From NCBI GenBank assembly GCA_004352715.1, contig SCFE01000031.1, positions 1,715,952-1,779,951 of the forward strand: DNA of 64,000 bases. Direction: 5' to 3'. The stretch comes from Hofstenia miamia. Taxonomy: Eukaryota; Xenacoelomorpha; Acoela. Positions within the stretch are counted from its first letter, which is position 1; each line of letters begins with the position of its first letter. A program made the position numbers and the translations under genes. Positions 10,669-21,799 of this stretch are shown in pieces. The notes beneath the pieces are model-generated. The model worked only from the letters and a program-made list of their open reading frames with translations. It ran no database searches and was not told where the DNA came from.

Positions 10669-11516
10669 TCAGAAGAACAATTACAGCATCTGATGGTCTT
10701 TTTTAGTGGAAATCGGGACTGCCCGATCACCAGGTAGAGAAAGAATAATTCTATATGGCAATAATTTTTAGTGAACTCAGTGTCTTTATATAAGAATAAA
10801 AAAAACTTACCGATTACCAATAAATTTAGTTCTCATTTTGTATTTATCAAAGCTATTTTTGAATACTTCAATTAAAACTAAAATTGTAAGGAAATTCGCT
10901 AAAGATCATCACTTAGTCAATAAATAATAAAATCTTTGCTGCACAAGATAACATCATCAATATTATATACATATTTAGAGATGTTTACATTAATCAGTTT
11001 ATTGGAATTGATTCGATTGACATGCTATGTCGGCTGACTACGTTTATGATACAGGTTTCAATAGGATTTTGGAGCTCAGTCCTAAATTAAGCTACATATT
11101 ATTGAGAAATCAGATGAGAAAAGTCATTTTTGTTTATCTTCATTCATTTTATTCATGTGGTCATTATGAAAGCAGGCTGTAGATTCATAAATCTACCAGA
11201 ATTTTATTAAAAATGTTATCTTTACTTACATACCTTCGTTCATAGACATACATAGTCAGAGTTGGTTGTAACTCGTTAATGTAATATAAAACTGCAATAT
11301 CTTAGTAACGAGTAATATATTGAACTACAATAATAACACAGTAATTAGTATGTGAATTGGTTTATTCAATACACAACATACCTATCAGTATAAGCTTCAA
11401 TAATGGTTTGCATTCGAATAAAAATTTATATGTAAGGAAAATAATAGGTAAGCAGAGAGAATATATTATTGAAGACTCCTCAGTAATATGCAATACGCAT
11501 GCAACACGGCATACAG

Positions 11517-11518
<2 letters not shown>
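10669..11518. other. AT-rich stretch without recognised genes
   Basis: No coding frame, RNA gene or repeat boundary could be supported here on either strand. Confidence 0.4.

Positions 11519-11553
<35 letters not shown>
11519..11553. repeat. (TA)n microsatellite
   Basis: About 35 bp of TA repeat. Tyr-Ile runs in the overlapping frames are translation artefacts of it. Confidence 0.95.
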
Positions 11554-11556
<3 letters not shown>

Positions 11557-11559
11557 CAT

Positions 11560-11883
11560 GTCAACAACAACGTTGCATGTAAAAGGGAATATGACATATA
11601 ACTTACAATATGAACTACGGCATATTCCATAAATGATACGGTGAAATGCTTCATACATAAACGATTTCTTAAGCCACATTGTCTTGTATTGTGGTAATGT
11701 GCCCGTTGCCTCGTTTAGTCTTCTTGAGGTTTAGTTTAAAATGTACAACATGATCTTTGTCATTAATAATTTTTCTCTACTGATATTTCAAATTTTTCTT
11801 TGAAATCATTATTCAAACTGTTGACTATTAATATCTCTGAATTTTGGAGATTTCCATAAATTTTTTTTTGTAGCTCTGTTAAA
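11560..11883 (-). pseudogene. Decayed paralogue of the 16.3-16.6 kb exon
   Basis: Read on the minus strand after a 3' splice site (ttccag before 11883), the frame LTELQKKIYGNLQNSEILIV then NSLNNDFKEKFEISVEK parallels IFSKIAKIEKIILVEEVNGA then FAKKFIRTVTK in the exon at 16320-16581. After a stop the match continues in shifted frames: NDKDHVVHF against ENGDHVFHK, and KKSFMYEAFHRIIYG against KKSFIYNACTYILYG. A frameshift and stops make this copy non-functional. The family is not recognised. Confidence 0.5.
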
Positions 11884-12199
11884 CCTGGAACATACATGTT
11901 TATTTCAGATGCATTCCAAACGCTGCAAATCTTACATTGAATTTTAAGAACTTGCTTAAAAATGATATTCTATTCAAATAGAAAGTCGAACATTCTAGAT
12001 ATTTAGACAAATAATTAACAGACTTAAAAAGAAGCCAGTCATGCGCCATTTTGACAACAACGAAATTATTTAAAATCGACAAGCTTGTGCGAATGATGCA
12101 AGATCGCGATCAAGCCCTGAAGCAAAGTATTTGCAGATTAAGGAGTAACTAGCAATAGTCTACGGTTGTAGCCACTTCAATATATTTATTTAAGAGATC

Positions 12200-13060
12200 T
12201 ATGGCTACTGTCTGACCACAAGCCATTGAAGCATTGCAGAACAAAATCAATTATACTAGCTCAAATCAAAATCAGGGAATTCGGACAAAAGCTGGAACTA
12301 ATTGTACGACAAATTATGCAGGATGTTGATTCTCAGCTGCTTTTGGAAACAAAAACTAAAACAAAGAGCGACCAATGCACACAGAAAATGCTGTCCTACA
12401 TAAAAAACGGATCGTAAGAACAATTATAAGTCTCTTCTCGAAGAGAAACGTCCATTTAAGAAAATATGAATCAATTTATGCACTTCAAAATAGTTGTTGA
12501 TTTTCATAAAATTGTGATCCCATATAGAGCTCATAATCCATGATTAAAGGCGCTTTACTCTTTGCACTTATGAAAAAAAACCAAAAACTTTACCAAAATC
12601 TCTTGGTACTTATAAGGAATTTCAGTAGATATTGAAGTTTTATTAAGAGAATATTGTCGTTTGGAGACAAAGAGAGTGTTTACTACCACACAAGCTACCA
12701 AAAATTCCCCTTAAGAATATCTTGATGGATATTGCAGATGGCATATATTATATTACTCACTACATGCTTGTATGAACTATTCAAAGAATTTGGAATACCA
12801 AAAGAAATATTAATGGACAACAATCCATTCTCATCACAATGGCTTGTAGAGCGTTGCAAATTATTAGGATTCAAACTCACACATTCGAGCCCACAGTATC
12901 CCAAGTCAAACTTTTCAACTGAAAGGGCGATTGGCATTTTCAAAGAAATTTACCATAAATCCGAAACTCTATGTCTAGGATACTTGCACTACAGTAATTA
13001 TGCACTCAGAGATATTCCCTTTAATTCCAGGACATCTACTCTTCAGTCCTCGACCTAACC
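12200..13060 (+). pseudogene. Ty3/gypsy-type LTR retrotransposon pol remnant (RNase H to integrase)
   Basis: SDHKPL at about 12212 is the conserved RNase H signature of gypsy elements. From 12660 the integrase core follows: LMDIADG (first acidic position), GIPKEILMDNNPFSSQW (second aspartate) and SSPQYPKSNFSTERAIGIFK (PxxxNG..E block with the catalytic glutamate). Frames between and around are broken, and no LTR, protease or gag was found. It is an old fragment of a retrotransposon, not a host gene. Confidence 0.72.
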
Positions 13061-13670
13061 CAATCCCATCAACTGAAAGCAAATTCTATATATATATATA
13101 TATACGCTTTTTAATTCTATATTCAATTTGTAATTTAACATTGAAACATTTCACAAGTCAAATTGGTGATTATTCTTAGGAAATTCTCAAATACATTAAT
13201 TACAGCTATATGAATTCAAGCAATCTACAAATTTTTACAAACAGTATAATATTGGAAAGTTTCCATTTTCATGTTTTGAATCCAACCAGCTGTCCAGTAG
13301 CATTAAATCCAGAAAACGGGCCTCCCCACTTCTTTCCTAACTCGTAGTTTTTCTTCAGGAGTTTTTCAGATCTAAACGTATATTAAACTGCATCAATTTT
13401 ATATGAAGTTGAGAGCTTTCTTTTTTAAACTTAGTGAAAAATTTCTACAACAATGTTAATTTTGAGGAAAGCTAATGACATTTTTAAATATAGTTGTGAC
13501 GGAAAACCAATGCATTAATATGAATGTTCTACGAGAAATGTGATGGACGTGGAAAAATTTGTTTAAAGTCTATGAATTTCATTACATTATTTTTGCAAAA
13601 TGTGAGTTGAATTTTTTTAATAAATAGGGCTGTCACTAGGGGTGAGATGGAAAAATATTTTCAATTTAAA
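13061..13670. other. Spacer with short TA repeat
   Basis: Contains a short TA run at about 13087-13104. Otherwise nothing supportable on either strand. Confidence 0.4.
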
Positions 13671-13759
13671 ATTCCTGAAAGGCGAACCTTAGTAGTATAT
13701 AGGTGCTTCGAAGGACGTTCCACTTTTTTCTGATTGGTCGAGAGGTGGGTCGAAGGACG

Positions 13760-14759
13760 NNNNNNNNNNNNNNNNNNNNNNNNNNNNNNNNNNNNNNNNN
13801 NNNNNNNNNNNNNNNNNNNNNNNNNNNNNNNNNNNNNNNNNNNNNNNNNNNNNNNNNNNNNNNNNNNNNNNNNNNNNNNNNNNNNNNNNNNNNNNNNNNN
13901 NNNNNNNNNNNNNNNNNNNNNNNNNNNNNNNNNNNNNNNNNNNNNNNNNNNNNNNNNNNNNNNNNNNNNNNNNNNNNNNNNNNNNNNNNNNNNNNNNNNN
14001 NNNNNNNNNNNNNNNNNNNNNNNNNNNNNNNNNNNNNNNNNNNNNNNNNNNNNNNNNNNNNNNNNNNNNNNNNNNNNNNNNNNNNNNNNNNNNNNNNNNN
14101 NNNNNNNNNNNNNNNNNNNNNNNNNNNNNNNNNNNNNNNNNNNNNNNNNNNNNNNNNNNNNNNNNNNNNNNNNNNNNNNNNNNNNNNNNNNNNNNNNNNN
14201 NNNNNNNNNNNNNNNNNNNNNNNNNNNNNNNNNNNNNNNNNNNNNNNNNNNNNNNNNNNNNNNNNNNNNNNNNNNNNNNNNNNNNNNNNNNNNNNNNNNN
14301 NNNNNNNNNNNNNNNNNNNNNNNNNNNNNNNNNNNNNNNNNNNNNNNNNNNNNNNNNNNNNNNNNNNNNNNNNNNNNNNNNNNNNNNNNNNNNNNNNNNN
14401 NNNNNNNNNNNNNNNNNNNNNNNNNNNNNNNNNNNNNNNNNNNNNNNNNNNNNNNNNNNNNNNNNNNNNNNNNNNNNNNNNNNNNNNNNNNNNNNNNNNN
14501 NNNNNNNNNNNNNNNNNNNNNNNNNNNNNNNNNNNNNNNNNNNNNNNNNNNNNNNNNNNNNNNNNNNNNNNNNNNNNNNNNNNNNNNNNNNNNNNNNNNN
14601 NNNNNNNNNNNNNNNNNNNNNNNNNNNNNNNNNNNNNNNNNNNNNNNNNNNNNNNNNNNNNNNNNNNNNNNNNNNNNNNNNNNNNNNNNNNNNNNNNNNN
14701 NNNNNNNNNNNNNNNNNNNNNNNNNNNNNNNNNNNNNNNNNNNNNNNNNNNNNNNNNNN
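13760..14759. other. Assembly gap (1000 N)
   Basis: Exactly 1000 unknown bases, a nominal gap size. Translations across it are meaningless. Confidence 1.
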
Positions 14760-14939
14760 ATAATATGATTATTATAAGCAAAGTGTAGAATAAATTTCAT
14801 TTTTGTCTTGTCTTAAACACGTATGTGGGTTTCACCACGTACGTTTATTAAATATTATTATAATAATTTTTTTTAGTTGGAAATTTTTTTCGATTCCACT
14901 TTTTAAACAAGTATGTAAATTATTTTTACTTGGAAAAAT

Positions 14940-15145
14940 GCAAAGTAAGTTAATGTGGGAAAGTAAAACTAAAAAATGTATGTTAATGTGGGAAACTAAA
15001 AAATGTAAGGTAGTGGAAAGTAAAAAATGTAATGTGGGAAAGTAAAAAAGTAAAAAAAAAAATGTAAACTAAATTAGTGGGAAACTAAAAAATGTAAGAT
15101 AGTGTGGGAAAGTAAAAAATGTAATTATGTGGGAAAGTAAAAAAA
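14940..15145. repeat. Irregular tandem repeat of a gtgggaaagtaaaaaatgta unit
   Basis: Six or more degenerate copies of a unit containing GTGGGAAA(G/C)TAAAAAATGTAA lie in direct orientation. The repeat is internal to the element with CCAAT-bearing ends. Confidence 0.75.
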
Positions 15146-16319
15146 GTATAAAAATGCAAACTAAATTAGGCCACATAAATAACACAAAAACTAGTAAAAT
15201 TACATCCATGACGTCAGTAAAACACCCCCCGCCAATATCTACGACGTCTCAGGTCAAAGGCCACCCCTCTCGACCAATCACAAAAAAGTGGAACGTCCTT
15301 CGACCCACCTCTCGACCAATCAGAAAAAAGTGGAACGTCCTTCGAGTCCCTATATACTACTAACCTTATATCAATAAGGGATAGGAATTATGGACAAGAA
15401 TTTTTCAAAGGCATCCTCTTTTATATTTCTCTATGACATTGCCATCAACCCTAATTCATTTCTTAAAATCAAATTGGTACATGCTAAAAAAAGTAAATTT
15501 TTCAATTACTTATTCCTATTTAATTAAAAATTTCCGCCTGAAATTTTTCCTTGAAAAAAAGTAAATGAAATGGTTAGCGTAACATCACTATACAAGAATA
15601 AAAATATCGTAGACAACTATATCCAAGAAATTTCAATTTAAAGACTGAAGTTTCAAAACTGTCATTGTGTTACTGTACTTCTGTTATGGAATGTTTATCA
15701 TATTTTCAGTTTACTGAACGCTCTTTTGTTCAATACTTGTTTGCACTTATTTATTAGTCACATGTCAACTTGTGTATATAAGGTCAACAATTAATAGTGT
15801 GTTTGAAATGGCATTACTTATATTTGAATAAAGCAAAAATTCTTTTCTTTACTACTTTGTTTATGGTTTGGTTATACGACAACTGCCCCATGGAACTATT
15901 ACCAACTAAAACTTTAATTAGAAAAAAAATCTATTGAGTTCTTTAAAGAATTGCATTGGAGCAAAAAAATCAATTGTGTATTCCATTAATGCATTGAATT
16001 TTGAAAGTTTAAAATTACTAAGCTTAAATTATCAAGCAAATTAATATTTTATGGGCAATCTTCAATAATTTAATGTTATTTTGAAGGGAACCGTTCCAAT
16101 GTTATGCTTTAAAAAACCAAGCTAATAATTTTCACGCTGTAGTGACACTTTTAAAAAAACTTATAGGAACTTTATAGAGCTTGAAAGATCTTTAAAGTTT
16201 AAGTTAGTAACAGTTCTATGGGTCGTAATAGATATGATATATTGTATGTATGTATGTATGTCCGCTTTACTTCCTGTACAAAACAACAAAGTTGTTTGTA
16301 AAAAGGAACGTGACAATTA

Positions 16320-16581
16320 CTATAGGAACTGCGGGCTGGTTCCGTATAATATATACGTACATGCGTTATATATAAACGATTTCTTAAAGTGCACCGACTG
16401 AACTTTTGAAAATGTTATCTTGCATCTTGACTTTGATGTTGAAAAAGGAATTGATTTATGAAACACGTGATCTCCGTTTTCTTTAATCTTTGTTACAGTT
16501 CTTATAAATTTCTTGGCGAAAGCACCATTAACTTCCTCTACCAGGATAATTTTCTCTATTTTTGCTATTTTTGAGAATATT
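16320..16581 (-). CDS. Unrecognised 86-codon terminal exon; candidate cadherin cytoplasmic tail
   Basis: After a 3' splice site (aattag, ending at 16582) the minus strand is open for 86 codons to TAG at 16320-16322. It begins IFSKIAKIEKIILVEEVNGA and contains KIKENGDHVFHKSIPFSTSK and FKKSFIYNACTYILYG. The exon starts with one base completing a split codon, which matches the phase in which the transmembrane exon at 21542-21799 ends (AG + A = Arg). It could therefore be that gene's cytoplasmic tail. Against this, phase alone agrees one time in three, about 5 kb of repeats lie between, and a decayed paralogue sits at 11.6-11.9 kb, so the module might belong to a mobile element or a different gene. 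Family unknown. Confidence 0.35.
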
Positions 16582-16799
16582 CTAATTATAATAATATATT
16601 AAAGCATATAATATCATAGCTAATAAACGTCTGTAGTATTTCTACCTAAATTTCTTAAACTTGGTGCAAAAAGTGTAGTAAAATTGTGTATATGAAATAA
16701 TTGATACTAAAAATAAAATCGTATTTTGTGGAATAGATATGACTGTACCATATGTAGAACACACAGGTTTATACCTTCACTTCATGACATGGGTCAAAT

Positions 16800-17905
16800 A
16801 TGGAACACATAGGTAAACTTTCATATTTAATGAAATACTTTAATGTTAACAGGGATGAATTCACAGTATTGTTCATTTATACACCTACAAGAAAAATTCA
16901 TAAAATCATAGATCTTGATAAAAACACGAAGTTTTTAAATACATATACAACAAAAACGAACAATAGGTTTACTAAAACCCTTAGAAAGAAACGAAAATCA
17001 GCAAACTTTATGATGAAGGTCACTGCAAGAAGTTGAGCAAGAGCTATATAATTTTCAAGATCACAGCCTGCATATATCAATGTTTTTCTAGCTAATTGCA
17101 TATATATTACGAATCAGTGTAATACATATATGCATTCAAACATGAGAAAAGTATGGACATTTCAAAAATACACGAAACGGAAAAGGGTACACGACAAAAC
17201 TATGTACAAATACTTCTAGAGATAGGTTGATGATTATCCCGGTAGAAGAAACAAATCATTGCATTGCAAATCTAGTAATCCAATGTCAATCGACAATTTG
17301 TGCACATTACTGAGATTATCTTGTACAAATGTTCTGTTTATGTTTAATGAGCAAACATATTGTCAAATTGATGCAATGGCAATGGGCTCAACATTAAGGC
17401 CGATAATGGCTTCCTTTGCAATGAATATGGCTTAAAGATTATCATAACAAAGATCAGTTATTTATGTACGCTCGCTATGTTGACGATATGTTTTGTGTGG
17501 TGAAAGATGAAAAGTTTGCCAATGATCTGCTAAATTTTTAAAATGACCAATCCATCTATAAAATTTACTGTTGAAAAAGAACAAAATGAAAAGTTAAGTT
17601 TCCTAGATGTTGAAATCATTAAAACTGAAAACGAATTTGTAACGAAATGGCATAAAAAACCACAAATACTGGATTAATATTCGTTTTGCATCACATTGTG
17701 AGTTGATACATAAAAGAAATACGATCATCTCAAATCGAGCGTTTCTGACGTGCTCATCATGTGATCATCTAATAAACGCATTTGAATTAATACTAAACAT
17801 CATCTTAAAGAATGGCTATCCAAAAAAATTATTAAGTCTAAAATGGACAGAATATTTAACAATATACTACAACCAAAAAAAGATTAATTACAAGAGAAAA
17901 TAACT
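16800..17905 (+). pseudogene. Penelope-like retroelement reverse-transcriptase remnant
   Basis: Plus-strand fragments in several frames match the order of a Penelope-type reverse transcriptase: YTPTRKIHKI near 16.88 kb; QIDAMAMGSTLRPIMASFAM near 17.37 kb; ARYVDDMFCVV near 17.47 kb, with the YVDD catalytic box; IKFTVEKEQNEKLSFLDVEI near 17.56 kb; then HKRNTIISNRAFLTCSS and ILKNGYPKKLL at 17.71-17.83 kb. Stops and frameshifts separate them. Penelope-like elements use a telomerase-related RT with a GIY-YIG endonuclease. No endonuclease was recognised here. Confidence 0.72.
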
Positions 17906-18095
17906 TGGAAAATAACGTAACATTTCATCAAATTCAGTAACTACATTAAAAAAAAGACTATGCAAATAATTCAAAGTCTAAAGACATCGAATCTTCTCAA
18001 AAACCAAACCTATTCCAACTCCTTTAGTTTCCTCATGCGTATATAAAAGTGAAAGCAAAATATTTGCTAAAAGATACAATTGAACTACAAACTAA

Positions 18096-18100
<5 letters not shown>

Positions 18101-18158
<58 letters not shown>
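18101..18158. repeat. (TAA)n microsatellite, 5' flank of Dong/R4-like element
   Basis: About 58 bp of TAA triplets immediately upstream of LINE coding sequence. A second TAA run follows the element at 19083. Confidence 0.95.
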
Positions 18159-18159
<1 letters not shown>

Positions 18160-18214
18160 GCAGGACTGAAGAGAGAAACATAAGCACTAATAATGGCAGC
18201 ACAGGAGCAAGCAA

Positions 18215-19031
18215 TAAGAACAAACTGGATGAAGTAAGTGATAAGTGTAGGCTATGTAAGAAAGAGGCGGAGACAGTAGATCATCTGATAGCAGGGTGTG
18301 AGAAGTTGGCACAGAATGAGTATAAATTCAGGCATGACAAGGTGGGAAGAATGGTACACTGGAGTTTGAGCAGGCAGCATGGGTTAGAAGCAGGAGACAA
18401 GTGGTATGAGCACAAGCCACAGGGCGTCATAGAAAATGAGAAGGTTAAGATACTGTGGGANNNNNNNNNNNNNNNNNNNNNNNNNNNNNNNNNNNNNNNN
18501 NNNNNNNNNNNNNNNNNNNNNNNNNNNNNNNNNNNNNNNNNNNNNNNNNNNNNNNNNNNNNNNNNNNNNNNNNNNNNNNNNNNNNNNNNNNNNNNNNNNN
18601 NNNNNNNNNNNNNNNNNNNNNNNNNNNNNNNNNNNNNNNNNNNNNNNNNNNNNNNNNNNNNNTTCAACATACAGACGAGCAAAGTGATAGAAGCACGGAC
18701 GCCAGACATGGTAGTGGTAGACAAAGAGAAAAGATTAGGAACAGTGATAGACATTGCAGTACCAAATGACAGAAATGTAGAAAGCAAGGAGAAAGAGAAG
18801 ATAGACAAGTACAGAGAGTTAGTAGAGGAAATAGAAAGGCTGTGGAAGTTAAAGAAAGTTGAAGTAGTCCCGGTAGTTGTAGGAGCACTAGGAGCAGTGA
18901 GTAAGAAGCATAAGAGATACTTGGAGGAGTTGGGAGTACCAAAGTGGGGAGGAGCAGTAGCGCAGAAGGCAGCATTGTTAGGAACAGCTAGAGTCCTGAG
19001 GAAAGCTCTCAGACTCCCTGGGAACTGGTGA
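18215..19031 (+). pseudogene. Zinc-knuckle and restriction-like endonuclease domain of a LINE
   Basis: CRLCKKEAETVDHLIAGC is a CX2CX8HX4C knuckle (about 18247-18300). It is followed by KLAQNEYKFRHDKVGRMVHW, and after the N gap by TPDMVVVDKEKRLGTVIDIA and NVESKEKEKIDKY. The last two fit the PD..D..K endonuclease core that nicks target DNA for target-primed reverse transcription. The C-terminal block ALLGTARVLRKAL and a stop near 19031 close the protein. Upstream, MAAQEQAIRTN is in another frame with stops, so the reverse transcriptase is lost. Domain recognition is firm. Confidence 0.85.
18461..18662. other. Assembly gap (202 N)
   Basis: 202 unknown bases inside the LINE endonuclease region. 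The odd size suggests an estimated rather than nominal gap. Confidence 1.
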
Positions 19032-19122
19032 GTTCCCCGAGCTGAGAGGGATACCAGCTTGAAGCTGTGATCTGCAAGAAGAATAATAATAATAATAATA
19101 ATAATTGTGTGTGTCTATGTAT

Positions 19123-19664
19123 GTGGTGAGTAGAAATGAGCGCGGTACAGATTTTGCGAAAACCTTTCCACCGCAGAGAAAAAAATTCACCGCAATGTGG
19201 GTTTTTTTATCACAAACCACCACAATAAATGAAATTTTACCGCAGTATACCGCAACGAATACGATTTTTAACATTATAAGAAAAGATGGATATTTCTGAA
19301 TTGTTTTTAAGTTTATGGAACATTCGTAGAAAAGCCTAAAGACTATTTCTTGAGTTTTTTATTATTTCGTCTAATTTTATTAAAGTAGTATCCAATTTTC
19401 AATGAAATTTGCAAAAATTACTTTAATATTTTGTATGTAAAATCAATTAATTTTGGTTCAGAAACAGTTTTTTGAGAAATTTTTTAGGGATTTTAATTGT
19501 TAAAGCCAAACACGATATCTGTATAGCCTTTATGTACCGTAAGTTGGTTTATTTCTACCACTCTAGCCACCGCAATGTTGTAAATAGATACCGCGGTACA
19601 CCACACCGAAGCATATCGCAGTGTTCCACGGTATTACCACACTGCACTCATCTCTAATGGTGAG
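19123..19664. mobile_element. hAT MITE with 8-bp target duplication
   Basis: The insert spans 19131-19656 (526 bp). The left end tagaaatgagcgcggta and the right end, reverse-complemented tagagatgagtgcagtg, form imperfect TIRs of the TAGAGATG hAT type. The flanking octamers gtggtgag and atggtgag agree at 7 of 8 positions. The interior carries repeated ACCGCA blocks and no open frame. It lies just 3' of the Dong/R4-like element. Confidence 0.82.
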
Positions 19665-20339
19665 CTCAGTGTAAGAAATCGATAAATGTGTCTAGCATGC
19701 TGGTGTCTACAATTGTGGTTTGTCGGTGTAAAAGCGCAATTTTGAATTTTTCTAAATTTTTTGTAAAATTGTTGCTCTAATCTCATTATCTAAATTGTTT
19801 CAAATTTTAGAGGCTGCACGATGAAAGCAAACATAGGAAATACTACTGCAAATAAATTTATGTGATTGTGGATTTACCTTTAAGTAATTATCAAGAAAAC
19901 ACATTGATTCTCGGCCATATTATGCTCAAATAAATGTTTTTAGAGATCAATTTAAAGTTTTTGATAATAAATTGCGCCATTTGTATTAAGATTAATAAAT
20001 AAAAATGAACAGTAATGTAATTGCGATAAACAAAATGCATGAAATAGTTGAATGTGATAATCTGGTCCGAAATTTCTAAGGTAGTATAATCATCTAACAC
20101 CAGAAGCCATTTTTTGCATCTTTTTAGGAGAAAATTATCACATTTACTTGGTCAATATCAACACCTTAATATGCAACATGATCACTTTGTTTTACCTGAA
20201 CGCTGTTTGCATTTAATTCGATCTTGTTAGTTATTTTTTTAAGGAATTTTGGGAAAATATAACGAATTGCGTTTTTTCAATATTGATTTTTAATTCATTT
20301 TATGTGAAATTGCTATAAAGATTTTTAATATCAGTTTGG

Positions 20340-21130
20340 GAATTCTACGTGGCCCTAAATGCATCATTATCAGTATTTATAAGTCAAGTATCTTGCGCAA
20401 ATTGATATATTTCACTATATTTCACATGTTTCATAATATCATTTACATATATTGCAAATAAAATTGACATTAGTACTGTGCCTTGAGCACTCCTCGATCG
20501 GTTGTAATATATTCAGATTTCCTATTATTCATTAATACACGGGGTTTTCTGTTTTTTAAAAACTCATAAGTAACTTAGTTGAATTTTGTTGAAATCCGTA
20601 ATTTTTAAGTTTAATCGTCAAAATTTTAAAGTTCATTGAATTAATTACATGTAAGTTTAAAAAGGCAACTGAATTTATTTTGGGATTTTTTTAAGGATAT
20701 TTTTTTCAGTAATTGAAAGAATTGCATCTCTTGTACTATGCTTTGGCGGAAACCATATTGTTTAGGTGATAAAATATTCTCAGATGCAAGGTATTGGTTG
20801 GTTTGATCGTGCAGTAATTTTTCAAATAGTTTACTAAAAGGGCGCGTAATTAAGATTGGCCTATAGTTTTTCGCAAAGGAGGGATCAACATTTTTAAATT
20901 TTTCATTATCTCCAGAAATTCGTTCTCATCTATACATTAATTAAATGCAAATGTAAGATGTCTAAATTTAGCACAATAGTTTCTAATTCTCTTAAGGTAG
21001 ATAGCTTAAATTGAAACGTTGACTTACAATTTGATTGCCTAAGTTTTGATAGAGAAGTTTTAGGAAAATTGAATTTACCTAATTCTTTAAATGTCTGATT
21101 TAATGATTTAGTATCCTTTTTCATCGTTAA
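20340..21130 (-). pseudogene. LINE reverse-transcriptase remnant in the 3' region of the cadherin gene
   Basis: Minus-strand frames give NYRPILITRPFSKLFEKLL and ILSPKQYGFRQS near 20.75-20.87 kb, then, after frameshifts, an INDI-like block and FAQDT in place of the catalytic FADDT near 20.40 kb. The change of the first catalytic aspartate to glutamine and the many stops show decay. It is oriented as the cadherin gene and lies downstream of its transmembrane exon. Confidence 0.6.
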
Positions 21131-21541
21131 ATTTTTTTATTATCAATATAAATTTCTGAAACTTCACTATTAAGACCACTAAAACAAGTTAATACACCAA
21201 TCAAAATAATATGGAAATAGAATAAAATTGTTTTTGCTAGAAGGCCTTTATTTTCTTGCCAATAATGACAAATCAGGAATGTAGGAAAAGTATTTAATGA
21301 AAAGAACTTAAATACATTTATAATAGTCATCGGAAAGGCCACCTGAATATATCTTTATTTACCCTGACTTGGTTCTACTTGTGTAAATTTAAACTTCTTT
21401 AGCCATATTCTACAAAAAAATTTTATTCATCCTAGTGAACGCACTTTTCAAATTATCTATATACTCCAAATATATTAATTACAGAATGTACAAAAAGTGA
21501 CAAATATTCTCCAATTTTAAACAAGTGCGAAGAAGTATTAC

Positions 21542-21799
21542 CTTCGCTTAGTTGACAAGAATGGAGTGAAAGCTAGCATAAATGCGAAAGCGAAAATCAC
21601 CAAAGCGATTAACAAATACGCAAAGCCAGCATCATGTGAATCAACATCGAGCAATCGTTTTTGCTTTGTAGAAAACGTATAATTCAATGACGATTGCCTA
21701 CCAAAATTATTCAGTAACTTTTCATTGAATAATGCAGAAACATCTTCTGCTCCCAGAACTCCGCCTTCCTCACTGAACACAACTATCAACACTTTAGAC
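21542..21799 (-). CDS. Cadherin exon 21: juxtamembrane region and transmembrane helix
   Basis: Splice sites are AG before 21799 and GTAATA after 21542. The exon is 258 bp, starts with one split-codon base and ends with two. It encodes SKVLIVVFSEEGGVLGAEDV, a polar linker ending RLLDVDSHD, then the hydrophobic helix AGFAYLLIALVIFAFAFMLA and the stop-transfer-like STKR. The folded part before the helix has no EC motifs and fits a membrane-adjacent domain. Confidence 0.85.

Larger units (their letters stand above)
13685..15365. mobile_element. DNA element with CCAAT-bearing inverted termini (interior partly unsequenced)
   Basis: The left end (ttagtagtatatagg, then tcgaaggacgttccacttt) and the right end are reverse complements of each other over at least 70 bp. 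At the right end the module tcgaccaatca..aaaaagtggaacgtcc occurs twice in tandem. At the left the second unit runs into the 1000-N gap. Each module contains a CCAAT box and both ends carry TATATA close to the border. Between them, at 14940-15140, are irregular tandem copies of gtgggaaagtaaaaaatgta. No transposase is visible, but most of the interior is N. Superfamily undetermined. Confidence 0.6.
18159..19105 (+). mobile_element. Dong/R4-like non-LTR element inserted in TAA repeats
   Basis: A 5'-truncated LINE C-terminus is bracketed by TAA triplet arrays (18101-18158 and 19083-19105). The Dong branch of R4 elements is known for targeting TAA repeats, and the coding remnant has the restriction-enzyme-like endonuclease expected of that group. 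Only the last part of the element is present, and 202 N interrupt it. Confidence 0.75.

Noticed and set aside
13661-14800. Long open frames through the 1000-N gaps (also at 46.5-47.7, 56.1-57.3 and 60.5-61.6 kb)
   Set aside because: They consist almost entirely of unknown residues; N runs do not contain stops by construction.
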